Positions 43,796 to 53,300 of a stretch of 64,000 nucleotides of DNA are shown here, one piece after another (the stretch's first letter is position 1; each line of letters begins with the position of its first letter). A model generated the notes under the pieces. That model made no database searches and was not told the DNA's origin. It was given only the letters and a program-made list of their open reading frames with translations. A program made the translations under genes and the position numbers. The stretch lies in NCBI GenBank assembly GCA_020161395.1, contig JAIUOE010000004.1:62001-126000 (forward strand), written 5' to 3'. This stretch comes from Bacteroidota bacterium (GTDB taxonomy: Bacteria; Bacteroidota; Ignavibacteria; Ignavibacteriales; Ignavibacteriaceae).

Positions 43796-45364
43796 ATGAA
43801 GCAAAAGACCATTCTTTGGGTGGACGACGAGATTGAACTCCTTCGTTCACATGTAATTTTCCTCACAGAAAAAGGGTATAATGTTCTTACTGTCACCAAC
43901 GGGATTGACGCACTCGAAACCATAGAAGAGAGTGAAGTGGATCTCGTATTCCTCGATGAAATGATGCCCGGAATGGGAGGACTTGAGGTGTTGGGACGGA
44001 TCAAGGACAAAGACCCCAATATTCCTGTAGTGATGATCACAAAGAATGAAGAAGAATCTGTGATGGTAGATGCCATCGGCAGTAAAATTGATGACTACCT
44101 CACAAAGCCTGTTAACCCTAGCCAGGTTCTCCTTGTATGCAAAAAAATCCTCGAGAAAAAGAAAATTTCAACAGAATATGTTGCCAAAGATTACCTCCAG
44201 GATTTCAACCAGATTTCATTTCTCCTTCTGAATCAACCCGATCACCAAGACTGGATAGAAATCTACCTTAAATTGGTGAACTGGGATATCGAGCTCGATT
44301 CTCACCCACAAATCGGACTTCGTCAGACACTGAATGAGCAGAAAAAAGAATGCAACAAGGAATTCAGCAGATATATCGAAAAGAACTATAAAAGCTGGGT
44401 TCAGGCTAAGAACAAGGCGGACAGACCCGTTCTTACAGTAGATATAGTTAATGATTATGTTCTTCCCGCACTAAAAGAGGACAATGTTCCTGTCTTTTTC
44501 TTCGTAATTGATTGTCTCAGATACGATCAATGGCTTGTAATGGAAAAGCTTTTGACCGATGATTTCAAAATCGATAAAACCTTTTATTATGGTATTTTAC
44601 CTACTGCCACTTCATACTCGAGAAATGCTCTTTTTGCAGGTTTGTATCCCTCGGAGATAGAACAGTATTATCCTGATCTTTGGTATGGGGATGACGAGGA
44701 TGAGACTTCCATGAATAAATATGAGAAAGATCTGCTTCAGTTACAACTCGACAGAAAAAAAATACACCTCCGAAGCGATCTCAAGTTTGTAAAGGTGATT
44801 GATCCGGAGTACGGACGAAACTTTGAACATAACATAAAATCGTACCATAACAGTCACCTGAGTGCAGTCGTTATAAATTTTCTGGACATGATTGCACACG
44901 GAAGGTCTGATTCCGACCTCCTGAAGGAAATTGCACCTGATGAACCGGCTTACAGGTCGCTGACCAACAGTTGGTTTTCTCACTCCTACCTGATTTCCAC
45001 TTTCAAGGCGATTGCTGCAATGGGTAAGGCGAAAGTGGTTATAACCACTGATCATGGCAGCATAAGAGCTCTGAGAGGTGCAAAAGTACTTGGAGACAGG
45101 GAAGCGTCATCAAATCTTCGCTTTAAGTACGGCAGAAACCTTAAAGTTGATGATAAGCATGCTGTCTTCATTAAAGACCCGGCAGATTACAAACTACCGA
45201 GAAGAGGAATTACAGTCAACTATATCATCGCCAAAGAAGACTATTATTTTGTTTACCCGACTGATTATCATAAATATCTCAGTTACTATAAAGACACTTT
45301 TCAACATGGCGGCATTTCACTTGAGGAGATGATTATTCCTGTAATCACGATGGAGCCTAAATGA
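43796..45364 (+). CDS. porX: PorX-type response regulator with PglZ domain
   Basis: A 522-residue protein. The N-terminal receiver (TILWVDDEIELLRSHV, VFLDEMMPGMGG with the phospho-Asp, DDYLTKPV) is joined by a helical linker to a C-terminal PglZ/alkaline-phosphatase-type domain (FFFVIDCLRYDQW, GILPTATSYSRNALFAGLYPSEI, TTDHGSIR, FKYGRNL). This is the PorX layout. In Bacteroidota PorX controls the type IX secretion system and its PglZ domain hydrolyses oligonucleotides; the metal-site residues (D in VIDCLR, T in PTATSYSRN, DH) appear present. No por secretion genes or PorY are in the window. tsaE overlaps its stop (ATGA). Confidence 0.92.
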   Translation: MKQKTILWVDDEIELLRSHVIFLTEKGYNVLTVTNGIDALETIEESEVDLVFLDEMMPGMGGLEVLGRIKDKDPNIPVVMITKNEEESVMVDAIGSKIDDYLTKPVNPSQVLLVCKKILEKKKISTEYVAKDYLQDFNQISFLLLNQPDHQDWIEIYLKLVNWDIELDSHPQIGLRQTLNEQKKECNKEFSRYIEKNYKSWVQAKNKADRPVLTVDIVNDYVLPALKEDNVPVFFFVIDCLRYDQWLVMEKLLTDDFKIDKTFYYGILPTATSYSRNALFAGLYPSEIEQYYPDLWYGDDEDETSMNKYEKDLLQLQLDRKKIHLRSDLKFVKVIDPEYGRNFEHNIKSYHNSHLSAVVINFLDMIAHGRSDSDLLKEIAPDEPAYRSLTNSWFSHSYLISTFKAIAAMGKAKVVITTDHGSIRALRGAKVLGDREASSNLRFKYGRNLKVDDKHAVFIKDPADYKLPRRGITVNYIIAKEDYYFVYPTDYHKYLSYYKDTFQHGGISLEEMIIPVITMEPK

Positions 45365-45783
45365 TTGAAACGACTGTCGTTCGCTCTGAAAATGAGATGA
45401 CGGATCTCGCGGAAAAGTTATTTAAGAGCTTAAAGGGAGGCGCGATCGTCACATTAAACGGTAATCTGGGTGCCGGTAAAACCTTTTTTGTGAAGGCGTT
45501 TTGCAGGGCTGCGGGTGTCCCGTTATCTTCAAGTCCGACTTTCGCAATCGTAAACTCCTATGAGGGGAAGTTCAGAATTTATCATTTTGACTTTTACCGG
45601 ATAAAAAAAACCGCTGAATTGCACGATATTGGTCTTGAGGAATATCTTGCTGATGAAAATGCTGTTTCATTTATTGAATGGGCAGACCTTTTTCCTGAGG
45701 TGCTCCCACACAAAAAAATAAATATTCTCATTAAAATATCGGAAGACGATTCGAGAGAGGTCATCATTGAATATCCTTGGTAA
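45361..45783 (+). CDS. tsaE: tRNA threonylcarbamoyladenosine synthesis ATPase TsaE
   Basis: A 140-residue P-loop ATPase. LNGNLGAGKTFFVKAF is the Walker A motif, SSPTFAIVNSYEG the switch-like region, and FDFYRIKKTAELHDIGLEEYL with FIEWADLFPEVLP the conserved C-terminal half. It supports TsaB-TsaD in making t6A37 on ANN-decoding tRNAs. It overlaps porX by 4 nt and tsaB by about 17 nt. Confidence 0.96.
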   Translation: MIETTVVRSENEMTDLAEKLFKSLKGGAIVTLNGNLGAGKTFFVKAFCRAAGVPLSSSPTFAIVNSYEGKFRIYHFDFYRIKKTAELHDIGLEEYLADENAVSFIEWADLFPEVLPHKKINILIKISEDDSREVIIEYPW

Positions 45784-46432
45784 ACCGGTTCTTGGAATTG
45801 AAACCACCGGTTCAGTCTGTAGTGTTTGTGTTTATGAAAGCGAAAAGAAGAATCTGACCATCTCTCTGAATCTGGATAAGGCACATTCGCGAAAGATTCT
45901 TTCCCTTATTGATTTTGCAGTAGATTCTTTTAATATTACTCCTGTTGATCTTGGCGGAATATGTGTTTCGGAGGGTCCCGGTTCGTTTACAGGGCTTCGT
46001 CTCGGATTTGCAGCTGCAAAAGGGATTGCTTACGGTGCAGGTATCGGAATCATAAAAGTCCCAACATTTAAAAGCCTTGCTGAAGAACTATCCATGACTA
46101 TGAGTCCGGGGAGCAGAGGCTTAATTGTTACCAAAGCCGCCCTCGAGGAATCTTATGTCTACGGGTTTGAAGCACAATCCGGTTATTTCAACGAACTCTT
46201 CGAACTTTCGTTGATTGAGAACAATGTTGTAAATTCGCTTGTCAGTAAATGGGATTTTTCGAAAGTTTTTTCAAATGTAAAACTGGATCAAATAGAGATT
46301 GTGGAAAAAACTTCCCCCGAAGCATTGTCGGTTGTCAGGTACGCAAAAAGAAGAACTGACTTTAAGTTTGATTATGATGTTGATTTTATAGAACCCCGTT
46401 ACTTTAAAAATTTTATAGTGAAAGTTAAATAA
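45767..46432 (+). CDS. tsaB: tRNA threonylcarbamoyladenosine synthesis protein TsaB
   Basis: An ASKHA-fold protein of 221 residues. VLGIETTGSVCSVCVYE at the N-terminus and the signature CVSEGPGSFTGLRLGFAAAKGIAYG identify TsaB, the scaffold of the t6A complex. It begins at TTG within the end of tsaE; there is no ATG before the conserved IETTG motif, so a TTG start with translational coupling is the simplest reading. TsaD is not in the window. Confidence 0.94.
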   Translation: MNILGKPVLGIETTGSVCSVCVYESEKKNLTISLNLDKAHSRKILSLIDFAVDSFNITPVDLGGICVSEGPGSFTGLRLGFAAAKGIAYGAGIGIIKVPTFKSLAEELSMTMSPGSRGLIVTKAALEESYVYGFEAQSGYFNELFELSLIENNVVNSLVSKWDFSKVFSNVKLDQIEIVEKTSPEALSVVRYAKRRTDFKFDYDVDFIEPRYFKNFIVKVK

Positions 46433-46433
46433 T

Positions 46434-47141
46434 ATGATGAAGACCTTTTCTTTTCTCTTGCTTCTTTCGATTGCGGTTTTAGCGCAGTTTCAAGGACCAA
46501 AAATATATTCACCTGCGAGCAAATATGACTTTGGGTCTGTTGAAGCCGGTGTTTTAGTAAAACACAAATTTGTGTTGGTAAATAATGGTGATCAAAATCT
46601 GGTTATAGATAAAGTAGTTTCTTCCTGCGGTTGCACGGTAGCTGAACCAGAAAAGAAAGAACTGAAACCTTCCGAAACCACTACCGTGGCCGTTGAATTT
46701 AACTCAACCGGCAGAACTGGGGACCAGTTAAAAACAATAAGTGTGTTGTCAAATGATGCAAATAACCCTTTGTTTCAGTTTACACTTTCCGGGAAGGTGA
46801 TAGAAGTTCCTGCTAAAGAACTCGAAGGCGCAAAGATCAAATTTGAAAAATCTCAGCATGATTTCGGTGTCATTAAAGAAGGAATTATCGTTTCGCATGT
46901 TTTCAAGTTCTCAAATATTGGAAAAGCGGATCTTGAAATAAAAGACATCAGAACTTCATGTGGTTGCACTGCTGCCGAACCGAGTAAAAAGATATTTAAA
47001 CCCGGTGAATCGGGAGAATTGAAGGTTTCTTTCGATTCAAAGAACAGAGCGGGGAGAACGAGCAGAACCATCACTCTCGTCACAAATGATAAAACCGAAG
47101 AGTATTACACACTTACTATTTATGCAGAAATTACTAATTAG
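46434..47141 (+). CDS. Secreted DUF1573 protein with two repeats
   Basis: A 235-residue protein with a signal peptide ([17 protein letters not shown]) and two DUF1573 Ig-like repeats. Each has the pattern YDFGSV/HDFGVI ... [13 protein letters not shown] / [13 protein letters not shown] ... [10 protein letters not shown] / [10 protein letters not shown] ... PGES. The family is common in Bacteroidota periplasms and its function is unknown. Two ATG codons (46434, 46437) are adjacent. It begins one base after tsaB. Confidence 0.9.
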   Translation: MMKTFSFLLLLSIAVLAQFQGPKIYSPASKYDFGSVEAGVLVKHKFVLVNNGDQNLVIDKVVSSCGCTVAEPEKKELKPSETTTVAVEFNSTGRTGDQLKTISVLSNDANNPLFQFTLSGKVIEVPAKELEGAKIKFEKSQHDFGVIKEGIIVSHVFKFSNIGKADLEIKDIRTSCGCTAAEPSKKIFKPGESGELKVSFDSKNRAGRTSRTITLVTNDKTEEYYTLTIYAEITN

Positions 47142-47152
47142 AGATTAAATTT

Positions 47153-48001
47153 ATGGCATGGTTTAAAAGGAAAAAAGATAACATCGCTCCCGAAACAAAT
47201 CCAAAGGAAAACATGCCTGATGGACTGTGGGAGAAGTGTACCGATTGTGGTGAAATTATGCACAAAAAACAGCTTGAGAATAATCTCTGGACCTGTATAA
47301 AGTGTAATTACCATTTCAGAATAGGAAGCGCAGAATATTTTAAATTGCTGCTCGATGAAGGTACCTTCAAGGAGTACGACAAAAAAATGAAATCTGCCGA
47401 TCCTCTCAAGTTCGAGGATTCAAAAAAATATACTCAAAGAATAGAGAGCACAATCAAAGCCACGGGTCTTCAGGATGCTGTCAGAACCGGTATTGGGAAA
47501 ATTCTTGGCAAAGAGGTTGTGATCGGTTGTATGGACTTTAAGTTTATTGGTGGCTCCATGGGTTCTGTAGTCGGAGAAAAACTCGCACGGGCTGCGCACA
47601 AGGCATTAAAAAACAAATGTCCGCTGATTATTATCAGTTCAAGCGGTGGTGCCAGAATGATGGAAGGAGCTCTTTCATTGATGCAGATGGCAAAAACAAG
47701 TGCAAGACTAGCCCAACTGGCAGATGCCAAAATTCCGTACATCTCTGTTGTAACTGATCCTACGACAGGTGGAACGACCGCGAGCTATGCAATGCTGGGT
47801 GATGTGATTGTGGCGGAACCCAATGCTCTGATTGGTTTTGCCGGTCCAAGAGTAATTAAACAAACAATTGGCAAGGACCTTCCGGCCGGTTTTCAGAAAT
47901 CCGAGTTTGTTCAGGAGCACGGATTTGTTGATATGATATCACACAGAAAAGAACTCCGTCAGACACTTTCGACAATTTTAGACTTTCTTCAAGTGAGGTA
48001 A
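47153..48001 (+). CDS. accD: Acetyl-CoA carboxylase carboxyltransferase subunit beta
   Basis: A 282-residue protein. An N-terminal zinc ribbon (CTDCGE ... CIKCNYHF) precedes the crotonase-like carboxyltransferase core with [42 protein letters not shown] and [13 protein letters not shown]. It transfers the carboxyl group from biotin to acetyl-CoA with AccA in fatty acid synthesis. accA is not in the window. The GAGG at its end probably serves as ribosome site for panC. Confidence 0.96.
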   Translation: MAWFKRKKDNIAPETNPKENMPDGLWEKCTDCGEIMHKKQLENNLWTCIKCNYHFRIGSAEYFKLLLDEGTFKEYDKKMKSADPLKFEDSKKYTQRIESTIKATGLQDAVRTGIGKILGKEVVIGCMDFKFIGGSMGSVVGEKLARAAHKALKNKCPLIIISSSGGARMMEGALSLMQMAKTSARLAQLADAKIPYISVVTDPTTGGTTASYAMLGDVIVAEPNALIGFAGPRVIKQTIGKDLPAGFQKSEFVQEHGFVDMISHRKELRQTLSTILDFLQVR

Positions 48002-48003
48002 TC

Positions 48004-48855
48004 ATCAGGATCGTCAACCACATAAAGGAAATGCAGGCAATCTCCTCCGCTCTGACAAAGGAGGGGAAGTCTATTGGTTTTGTTCCAACCATGGGTTATT
48101 TGCACAGCGGGCATATGTCACTTGTGCAAAAATCAAAGGCAGAAAATTCTGTCACGGTTGTATCCATTTTTGTAAATCCGACACAGTTTGGTCCAAATGA
48201 AGACCTCTCCAAATATCCCCGGGATTTCAAGAAAGATGAGTCACTTTTGAACGAAGCGGGTGTAGATTTTGTATTTTATCCCGAAAGTTCTGAGATATAC
48301 CCGGATGGTTTCGAAACATTTGTGGTCCAGGAAAAGATATCCTCCCGGCTTGAAGGGGAGTTCCGGCCGACTCATTTCAGAGGAGTTACCACTATTGTCT
48401 CAATCCTGTTTAACGCCGTAAAACCCCACCGGGCATATTTTGGTCAGAAAGATGCCCAACAGTGCGCTGTTCTAAACAGAATGGTAAAAGATCTGGCTAT
48501 CGATCTTGAGATGATAATATGTCCAATTGTGCGCGAACCCGACGGACTTGCTATGAGTTCGAGGAATGTTTATTTGTCGGAAACCGAACGGCAAGATGCT
48601 TTGGTGTTATCACGATCTTTAAAATTGGCTTCTGAATTAATTTCGGGAGGGGAGACTTCAGTATCAAAAATTAAAGAAAATGCAACCTCACTTTACGCCA
48701 AGGTTGAGTCTGCATCTCTTGACTACTTTGAGATTGTGGAATTTGATTCTTGTCAATCCGCAGAAAAACTGGGTAAAGGCAAAAAATATTTTATTCTCGT
48801 TGCCTGTAGGATCGGGAAAACAAGATTGATTGACAACTACCTGATACAGGTATAA
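48004..48855 (+). CDS. panC: Pantothenate synthetase, probably starting at an ATC codon
   Basis: The enzyme condenses pantoate and beta-alanine with ATP. It shows FVPTMGYLHSGHMSLV, IFVNPTQFGPNEDLSKYPRD, FRGVTTIVSILFN, YFGQKDAQQCAVL and the KMSKS-like MSSRNVYLS. The first ATG (48031) comes after the family's first beta strand. The same frame upstream reads IRIVNHIKE, without ATG, GTG or TTG. Starting at the ATC at 48004 makes the length 283 and puts the conserved segment at residue 25, as in E. coli PanC; a GAGG site lies 5 nt before it. A sequencing error or a truncated start at 48031 remains possible. Confidence 0.9.
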   Translation: MRIVNHIKEMQAISSALTKEGKSIGFVPTMGYLHSGHMSLVQKSKAENSVTVVSIFVNPTQFGPNEDLSKYPRDFKKDESLLNEAGVDFVFYPESSEIYPDGFETFVVQEKISSRLEGEFRPTHFRGVTTIVSILFNAVKPHRAYFGQKDAQQCAVLNRMVKDLAIDLEMIICPIVREPDGLAMSSRNVYLSETERQDALVLSRSLKLASELISGGETSVSKIKENATSLYAKVESASLDYFEIVEFDSCQSAEKLGKGKKYFILVACRIGKTRLIDNYLIQV

Positions 48856-48861
48856 AGAAAG

Positions 48862-48896
48862 AGGGCTAATCCATTCAAAATAAACGGGTTAGCCCT
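48862..48896 (-). terminator. Hairpin between convergent panC and nagB
   Basis: An 11-bp stem (48862-48872 with 48886-48896, one G-U pair) with a 13-base loop lies between the two stop codons. On the minus strand it is followed by CTTTCTTTATA, a fair U-tract, so it should end the nagB transcript; it may also slow panC read-through. Confidence 0.7.
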
Positions 48897-48908
48897 GAAT
48901 AGCTAAAG

Positions 48909-49721
48909 TCAGATCAATTGTGTTTTTGGATCAAGATTTTGCGCTTCAATATCTTTGAAATAGTTAACAGTTCCAACTTTCAACTCCACAGTTGAAGCTT
49001 CATCACACACGATCGTACTTTTCGGGTGCAGTTGCAGTGCACTGACGGTCCACATGTGATTCACTCCCTCTTCCACAACTTTCGCCAATGCTCTCGCCTT
49101 GGCATGTCCTGAAATGATCACAAGTACTTCTTCTGAATCCAGTACGGTTTTTACACCAACTGTAAGAGCAGTTTTTGGCACTTTGTCGACATCATTATCG
49201 AAGAAACGACTGTTCGCGATAATTGTATCCATGGTGAGGGTTTTAACTCTCGTCAGTGACCCGAGTGAAGATGCCGGTTCGTTGAAAGCAATATGCCCGT
49301 CCGGACCGATACCTCCTACAAAAAGCATTATCCCGCCTGCTGCATTAATCTTGCTCTCGTACAAATTGCACTCTTCCTCAAGATCATCAGCATTACCATT
49401 AAGTATATTGATGTTTTCAGGATCAATATCTATGTGATTGAAAAAGTTTGAATGCATGAAATGATGATAACTTTCAGGATGATTTTCCGGCAAGCCTACA
49501 TATTCATCCATGTTGAAAGTAACTACATGCTTGAATGATACATATCCGGATTTGTTCAATTCGATCAGTTTTTTATACATTCCCATTGGGGAGGAACCGG
49601 TTGGCAAACCCAGAACAAATTTTCTTCTGTTGTTGGGAGCATATTCCTTGATTCTGGCTGCCACATAATAGGCAACCCACTCAGAAATCCGTTCATAATT
49701 TGGTTGAATAATTAGTCTCAT
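48909..49721 (-). CDS. nagB: Glucosamine-6-phosphate deaminase
   Basis: A 270-residue isomerase/deaminase converting glucosamine-6-phosphate to fructose-6-phosphate and ammonia. It has [17 protein letters not shown] for phosphate binding, [18 protein letters not shown] and [17 protein letters not shown] with the catalytic Asp/His. The length matches E. coli NagB. A GGAGATC ribosome site precedes the ATG. It is 17 nt downstream of rqcH and separate from nagA (54.8 kb, other strand), so the two are not one operon. Confidence 0.97.
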   Translation of the reverse strand: MRLIIQPNYERISEWVAYYVAARIKEYAPNNRRKFVLGLPTGSSPMGMYKKLIELNKSGYVSFKHVVTFNMDEYVGLPENHPESYHHFMHSNFFNHIDIDPENINILNGNADDLEEECNLYESKINAAGGIMLFVGGIGPDGHIAFNEPASSLGSLTRVKTLTMDTIIANSRFFDNDVDKVPKTALTVGVKTVLDSEEVLVIISGHAKARALAKVVEEGVNHMWTVSALQLHPKSTIVCDEASTVELKVGTVNYFKDIEAQNLDPKTQLI

Positions 49722-49738
49722 TTTTTGATCTCCATTTA

Positions 49739-51352
49739 TTAATCGTTATTCTCCTGCAGAGCATTATCCGGGATTACAGGAGGAACCATAACCACTTCTT
49801 CTCTCAGTAACGAAACCTGCCCGGGATTCATACCTTTACGCTTTACAACATATTTTTTTTGTGTAAAACATACCGGAACGAGTTTCGAGTTTTTTGCTTT
49901 GCTGTAAAATGCGGCAATTTGAGCAACTTTTTTAATTATTTCTTTTGGTGGTTTTTCTTTGCCACTAAACCGCAGGATTGTATGTGATCCTGATGAGCCT
50001 CTTGCGTGAAACCAGTAGTCGGACTGTTTTGCCACATTAAGAGTAAGATAATCGTTATTCTCACTGTCCTTACCAACAAGAACTTCCCACTTGCCGTCAA
50101 TCAGGAATCTTCTGGCTTTCAGCTCCTCTTTAGAAGCACCACTTCCTTTATCACGATCGGGTGGAAGTCCCTTTTCATAATTTCTTAAATCGTTTAAATC
50201 CATATTCTCAAATAATTTAATCTTTGATTCCAAATCTACAATTTTTTGTTTTACCATCACAAGTGACTTTGCGGCAGTCTCAAATTTTAGCCGTTCGCCT
50301 CTTGCTTTTTTGAAGTAAAATTCAACATTCTCGTTCACAGAAAGGTCACTTTTTAGTTTTATCTTCACCATTTTTTCCGAATCAAAAAGATTGCTGACTG
50401 TCAGCTCTTCTGCTCCTTTGGAGATATCATCGCGGTTTATCATAATAAGATTTGCGAACTGGTCATACATTTCAGCTTTATTTTCTGATGCGAGCACATT
50501 CTCAAGGTTTTCCTTTTTCTGAAGATAAAACTGATAATCCTTTCTGATTCGGGTTTCCACCCTTTTTCTTATCTGAATTTCGGAGTCATGTTTTCTAAGA
50601 TGAGAAATAAACTCCTGCAGAGCGATTACTGTCGTATCAAATGTTTTTATCTTCTCACAGTCGGTCTTGAATGATTCGGGCAACAATACCATTTTTCCTG
50701 TCAGACCATCTTTCACCATCACAATTTTATCGTTCAAAACACTGTTGATTTTATTCATAAGCCCGCTACGGGTGTAAGGTCCGGGTAAAACCTGGATTTC
50801 TCTAAGCAAATCGTTTCCCAGAAAGGGGAGAGTCTTTTTTACAGCCGTTATATCAGGATAAGAATCCGTTTCCGGTAACGCATCCGGATCATTGGGAGAG
50901 ATGAATGTAAGCCCCTTGCTGTTCTCAAACCAGGAGTTTGAGCTGTCTGTTTTTTTTACCGAAAAATGCAAGTTTGAATCAGAATCAAGAAAGAAAAGAT
51001 TGGTTCTCACACCTTTAAGAGAGATTACCACAAATCCTGATTCGAGAATCAGCATCAAATCCCTCTCTCCGCGGGCAATCTTTACATCTCTGATTTTTTG
51101 CGGAATGTAGTCTTTGAAAAAGTAAACCAGATTCTTACCGGCAGGTTTAAAGTATTTTCTTTTCAGAAGGTAAGGGGAGTTGGGGACTGTCGAAAATTCA
51201 AGGATTATATTCTCATCAGAATGGAGATATTCACCTGTCGTAATGTGAAAAATATCCTTTTCCTGAGAGTGGATTGAGATTAGGGATTTTCCTTTTATTT
51301 CCGGAAGAATTTCAAGTAAAAATCGTTTTAGAAAAAAATAACTGTTGTACAT
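49739..51352 (-). CDS. rqcH: NFACT-family ribosome quality control protein (RqcH-like)
   Basis: A 537-residue NFACT protein. The N-terminal NFACT-N domain ([26 protein letters not shown]) is followed by HhH-like and long coiled-coil segments (about 270-395). The C-terminal NFACT-R (DUF814) domain is [19 protein letters not shown], then [28 protein letters not shown]. RqcH binds stalled 50S subunits and adds Ala tails in Bacillus. Residue-level activity here is inferred. The start codon lies only 3 nt after the T-run of the upstream gene's terminator and has no ribosome site. Confidence 0.9.
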   Translation of the reverse strand: MYNSYFFLKRFLLEILPEIKGKSLISIHSQEKDIFHITTGEYLHSDENIILEFSTVPNSPYLLKRKYFKPAGKNLVYFFKDYIPQKIRDVKIARGERDLMLILESGFVVISLKGVRTNLFFLDSDSNLHFSVKKTDSSNSWFENSKGLTFISPNDPDALPETDSYPDITAVKKTLPFLGNDLLREIQVLPGPYTRSGLMNKINSVLNDKIVMVKDGLTGKMVLLPESFKTDCEKIKTFDTTVIALQEFISHLRKHDSEIQIRKRVETRIRKDYQFYLQKKENLENVLASENKAEMYDQFANLIMINRDDISKGAEELTVSNLFDSEKMVKIKLKSDLSVNENVEFYFKKARGERLKFETAAKSLVMVKQKIVDLESKIKLFENMDLNDLRNYEKGLPPDRDKGSGASKEELKARRFLIDGKWEVLVGKDSENNDYLTLNVAKQSDYWFHARGSSGSHTILRFSGKEKPPKEIIKKVAQIAAFYSKAKNSKLVPVCFTQKKYVVKRKGMNPGQVSLLREEVVMVPPVIPDNALQENND

Positions 51353-51355
51353 GGC

Positions 51356-51386
51356 AAAAAAAGAGGCTGCCTCAAAGGACAGCCTC
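51356..51386 (-). terminator. Intrinsic terminator of the POT transporter gene, abutting rqcH
   Basis: On the minus strand GAGGCTG pairs with CAGCCTC across ten bases and is followed by seven T, ending three bases before the rqcH ATG. It is a textbook intrinsic terminator 9 nt past the POT stop codon. It leaves no room for a separate rqcH promoter and leader downstream of it. Confidence 0.9.
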
Positions 51387-51394
51387 CATAAAAT

Positions 51395-53122
51395 TTATGA
51401 GTGCTGTGAAATTACTCTTCGTAACCATTTTATCATCAGGAAGATTGCCAAAGCAGCAAATCCTGCAGCGATAAAGTTAATCAGGAAGAAATAAACTTTG
51501 TTGTCGAAACTGGTCCAAAGGCCTGAAATCACACCGGAAAGTTTATTACCAATTGAGGTGGAAAGAAACCATCCACCCATCATCAGAGCGGTAAACCGTG
51601 GAGGTGAAACCTTTGAAACGAGAGAGAGACCCATTGGACTCAGACACAATTCACCGATTGTGATGACAAAATAAGTACCAACAAGCCAGGCAGCAGAACT
51701 CTTTACACTTCCATTTTCTGAAAAGATAACAGCACCGATCATCACGATGGTTGAAACAGCAGTGATAAACAATCCCCATCCGATTTTACCTGCTGTGGAA
51801 GGTTCCTTGCCCCGTTTGCGGAGAAGAGAGAAAAATGAAACAACGACAGGGGTCAGGAGAACAACCCAGAAAGGATTGATTGACTGAAAAATTTCGGTCG
51901 AAAGAATGATGTAAGCCTCATTTTCAGGGACTTTCGCTTTATCTTCCTGAGACATGTTTCCAAAATAGGATCCATGACCTTTTGTCACTTTTGCTCCGGT
52001 AGTGTCAACGGATAGAGTGGTTTTTTCACCGGCAGAAGTTTTGTAGTAAATTTTTGAAGGTTCCTTGCCTGTGGTTATCAGCAAAACAGGAACTTCGGTA
52101 GTTTTACCGGCTTTCTCGACTATGAGCACATTTTTATACTTTTCTTCCGTTAATCCGAGTGGAGAAACTACTGATTCAACTACTGTGGGAAGTTGACGGT
52201 TGGTGTAATCTCTTGCCCAAACTGTCAGAGCTGCTCCATTCTGATGGAAAATAGCCCAAAAGACTATAACCACACCAAAAATGGAAAGAAGTGCGGCAAT
52301 TGACTCCTTGTCCTCTTTAGCTGCACGGAACCACAGACTGAAATAAAACAATACAATGGGTATGCTCGCAAAAATAAATGCATCAGTAGCAGGGGAGCCA
52401 AACAGCGGTTTTCCGAAAGCAATTGTCGGAAGCATATAACCGATTATGGCTGTAACTATAGCCGGCAAAAAGACATAAAGGAATATGGATGCGAGTGACT
52501 GATCACCCTGTTGAGCAGGTTTTTTAATGTCGGCTTCGCGAACATGCTTCAGACCCGACATGAACCAGATAACCCCGATGATCATTCCGATACCGGCTCC
52601 GGCAAACGCAAATCCCCACCCAAATTCATTTCTCAGGTAGGCAGCAACAAAGTTACATACAAATGCTCCTATATTGATTCCCATATAGAAGATGTTGTAT
52701 CCGGTATCTTTGAGAATTTTGTATTTTTCCTGTGAATAAAGATTGCCAACAAGTGTGGAGATATTTGGTTTAAAGAAACCGTTCCCAAAGATTACGAGAA
52801 AAAGTGAGGGCCATAAAAAGGTATCGCCGGGTATGGCGAGTCCAAAATAACCGAGCGCCATCAATATTCCGCCGAAAACAATAGATTTTATATAGCCAAA
52901 CACTCTGTCAGCCAGCAATCCTCCTAAAAACGGGGTTAAATAAACCAAAGCAATATATGTACCGTAAATATCGGAAGCCATTTCGGTTGAATATCCCAAT
53001 CCCTTGGGGGCAAAATCAGTCATGTAAAGGAAAAAGATTCCTAACATTAAATAGTAGCCGAATCTTTCCCACAATTCAGTGAAGAAGAGAACCGGAAGTC
53101 CGGAAGGGTGATTTTTGAACAT
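51395..53122 (-). CDS. POT-family proton-coupled oligopeptide transporter
   Basis: A 575-residue transporter of the POT/PTR2 family with about 14 helices. It begins HPSGLPVLFFTELWERFGYYLMLGIFFLYMTD, which contains the conserved ExxER-like proton-coupling motif (ELWERF). It has LGGLLADRVFGYIKSIVFGG, FFKPNISTLVGNLY, the FYMGINIGAFVCNF helix and a periplasmic insert of about 100 residues (330-430). It imports di- and tripeptides with protons. The gene has its own terminator. Confidence 0.95.
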   Translation of the reverse strand: MFKNHPSGLPVLFFTELWERFGYYLMLGIFFLYMTDFAPKGLGYSTEMASDIYGTYIALVYLTPFLGGLLADRVFGYIKSIVFGGILMALGYFGLAIPGDTFLWPSLFLVIFGNGFFKPNISTLVGNLYSQEKYKILKDTGYNIFYMGINIGAFVCNFVAAYLRNEFGWGFAFAGAGIGMIIGVIWFMSGLKHVREADIKKPAQQGDQSLASIFLYVFLPAIVTAIIGYMLPTIAFGKPLFGSPATDAFIFASIPIVLFYFSLWFRAAKEDKESIAALLSIFGVVIVFWAIFHQNGAALTVWARDYTNRQLPTVVESVVSPLGLTEEKYKNVLIVEKAGKTTEVPVLLITTGKEPSKIYYKTSAGEKTTLSVDTTGAKVTKGHGSYFGNMSQEDKAKVPENEAYIILSTEIFQSINPFWVVLLTPVVVSFFSLLRKRGKEPSTAGKIGWGLFITAVSTIVMIGAVIFSENGSVKSSAAWLVGTYFVITIGELCLSPMGLSLVSKVSPPRFTALMMGGWFLSTSIGNKLSGVISGLWTSFDNKVYFFLINFIAAGFAALAIFLMIKWLRRVISQHS

Positions 53123-53300
53123 AAGATACCTTTTACGATTATTAAGGATAATCAGTTAACTAAAAGTGAAAGAAAAATGAAGTGATAATAAACTTAAAAT
53201 TGTAAGTAGGCAAATTACGAAACTGCGACTTAATTTCTCTAATTCATTTTTTTGTGATAAATTTCATGTTTAAAACAAAAATTTCACTAAAACAGATTTG

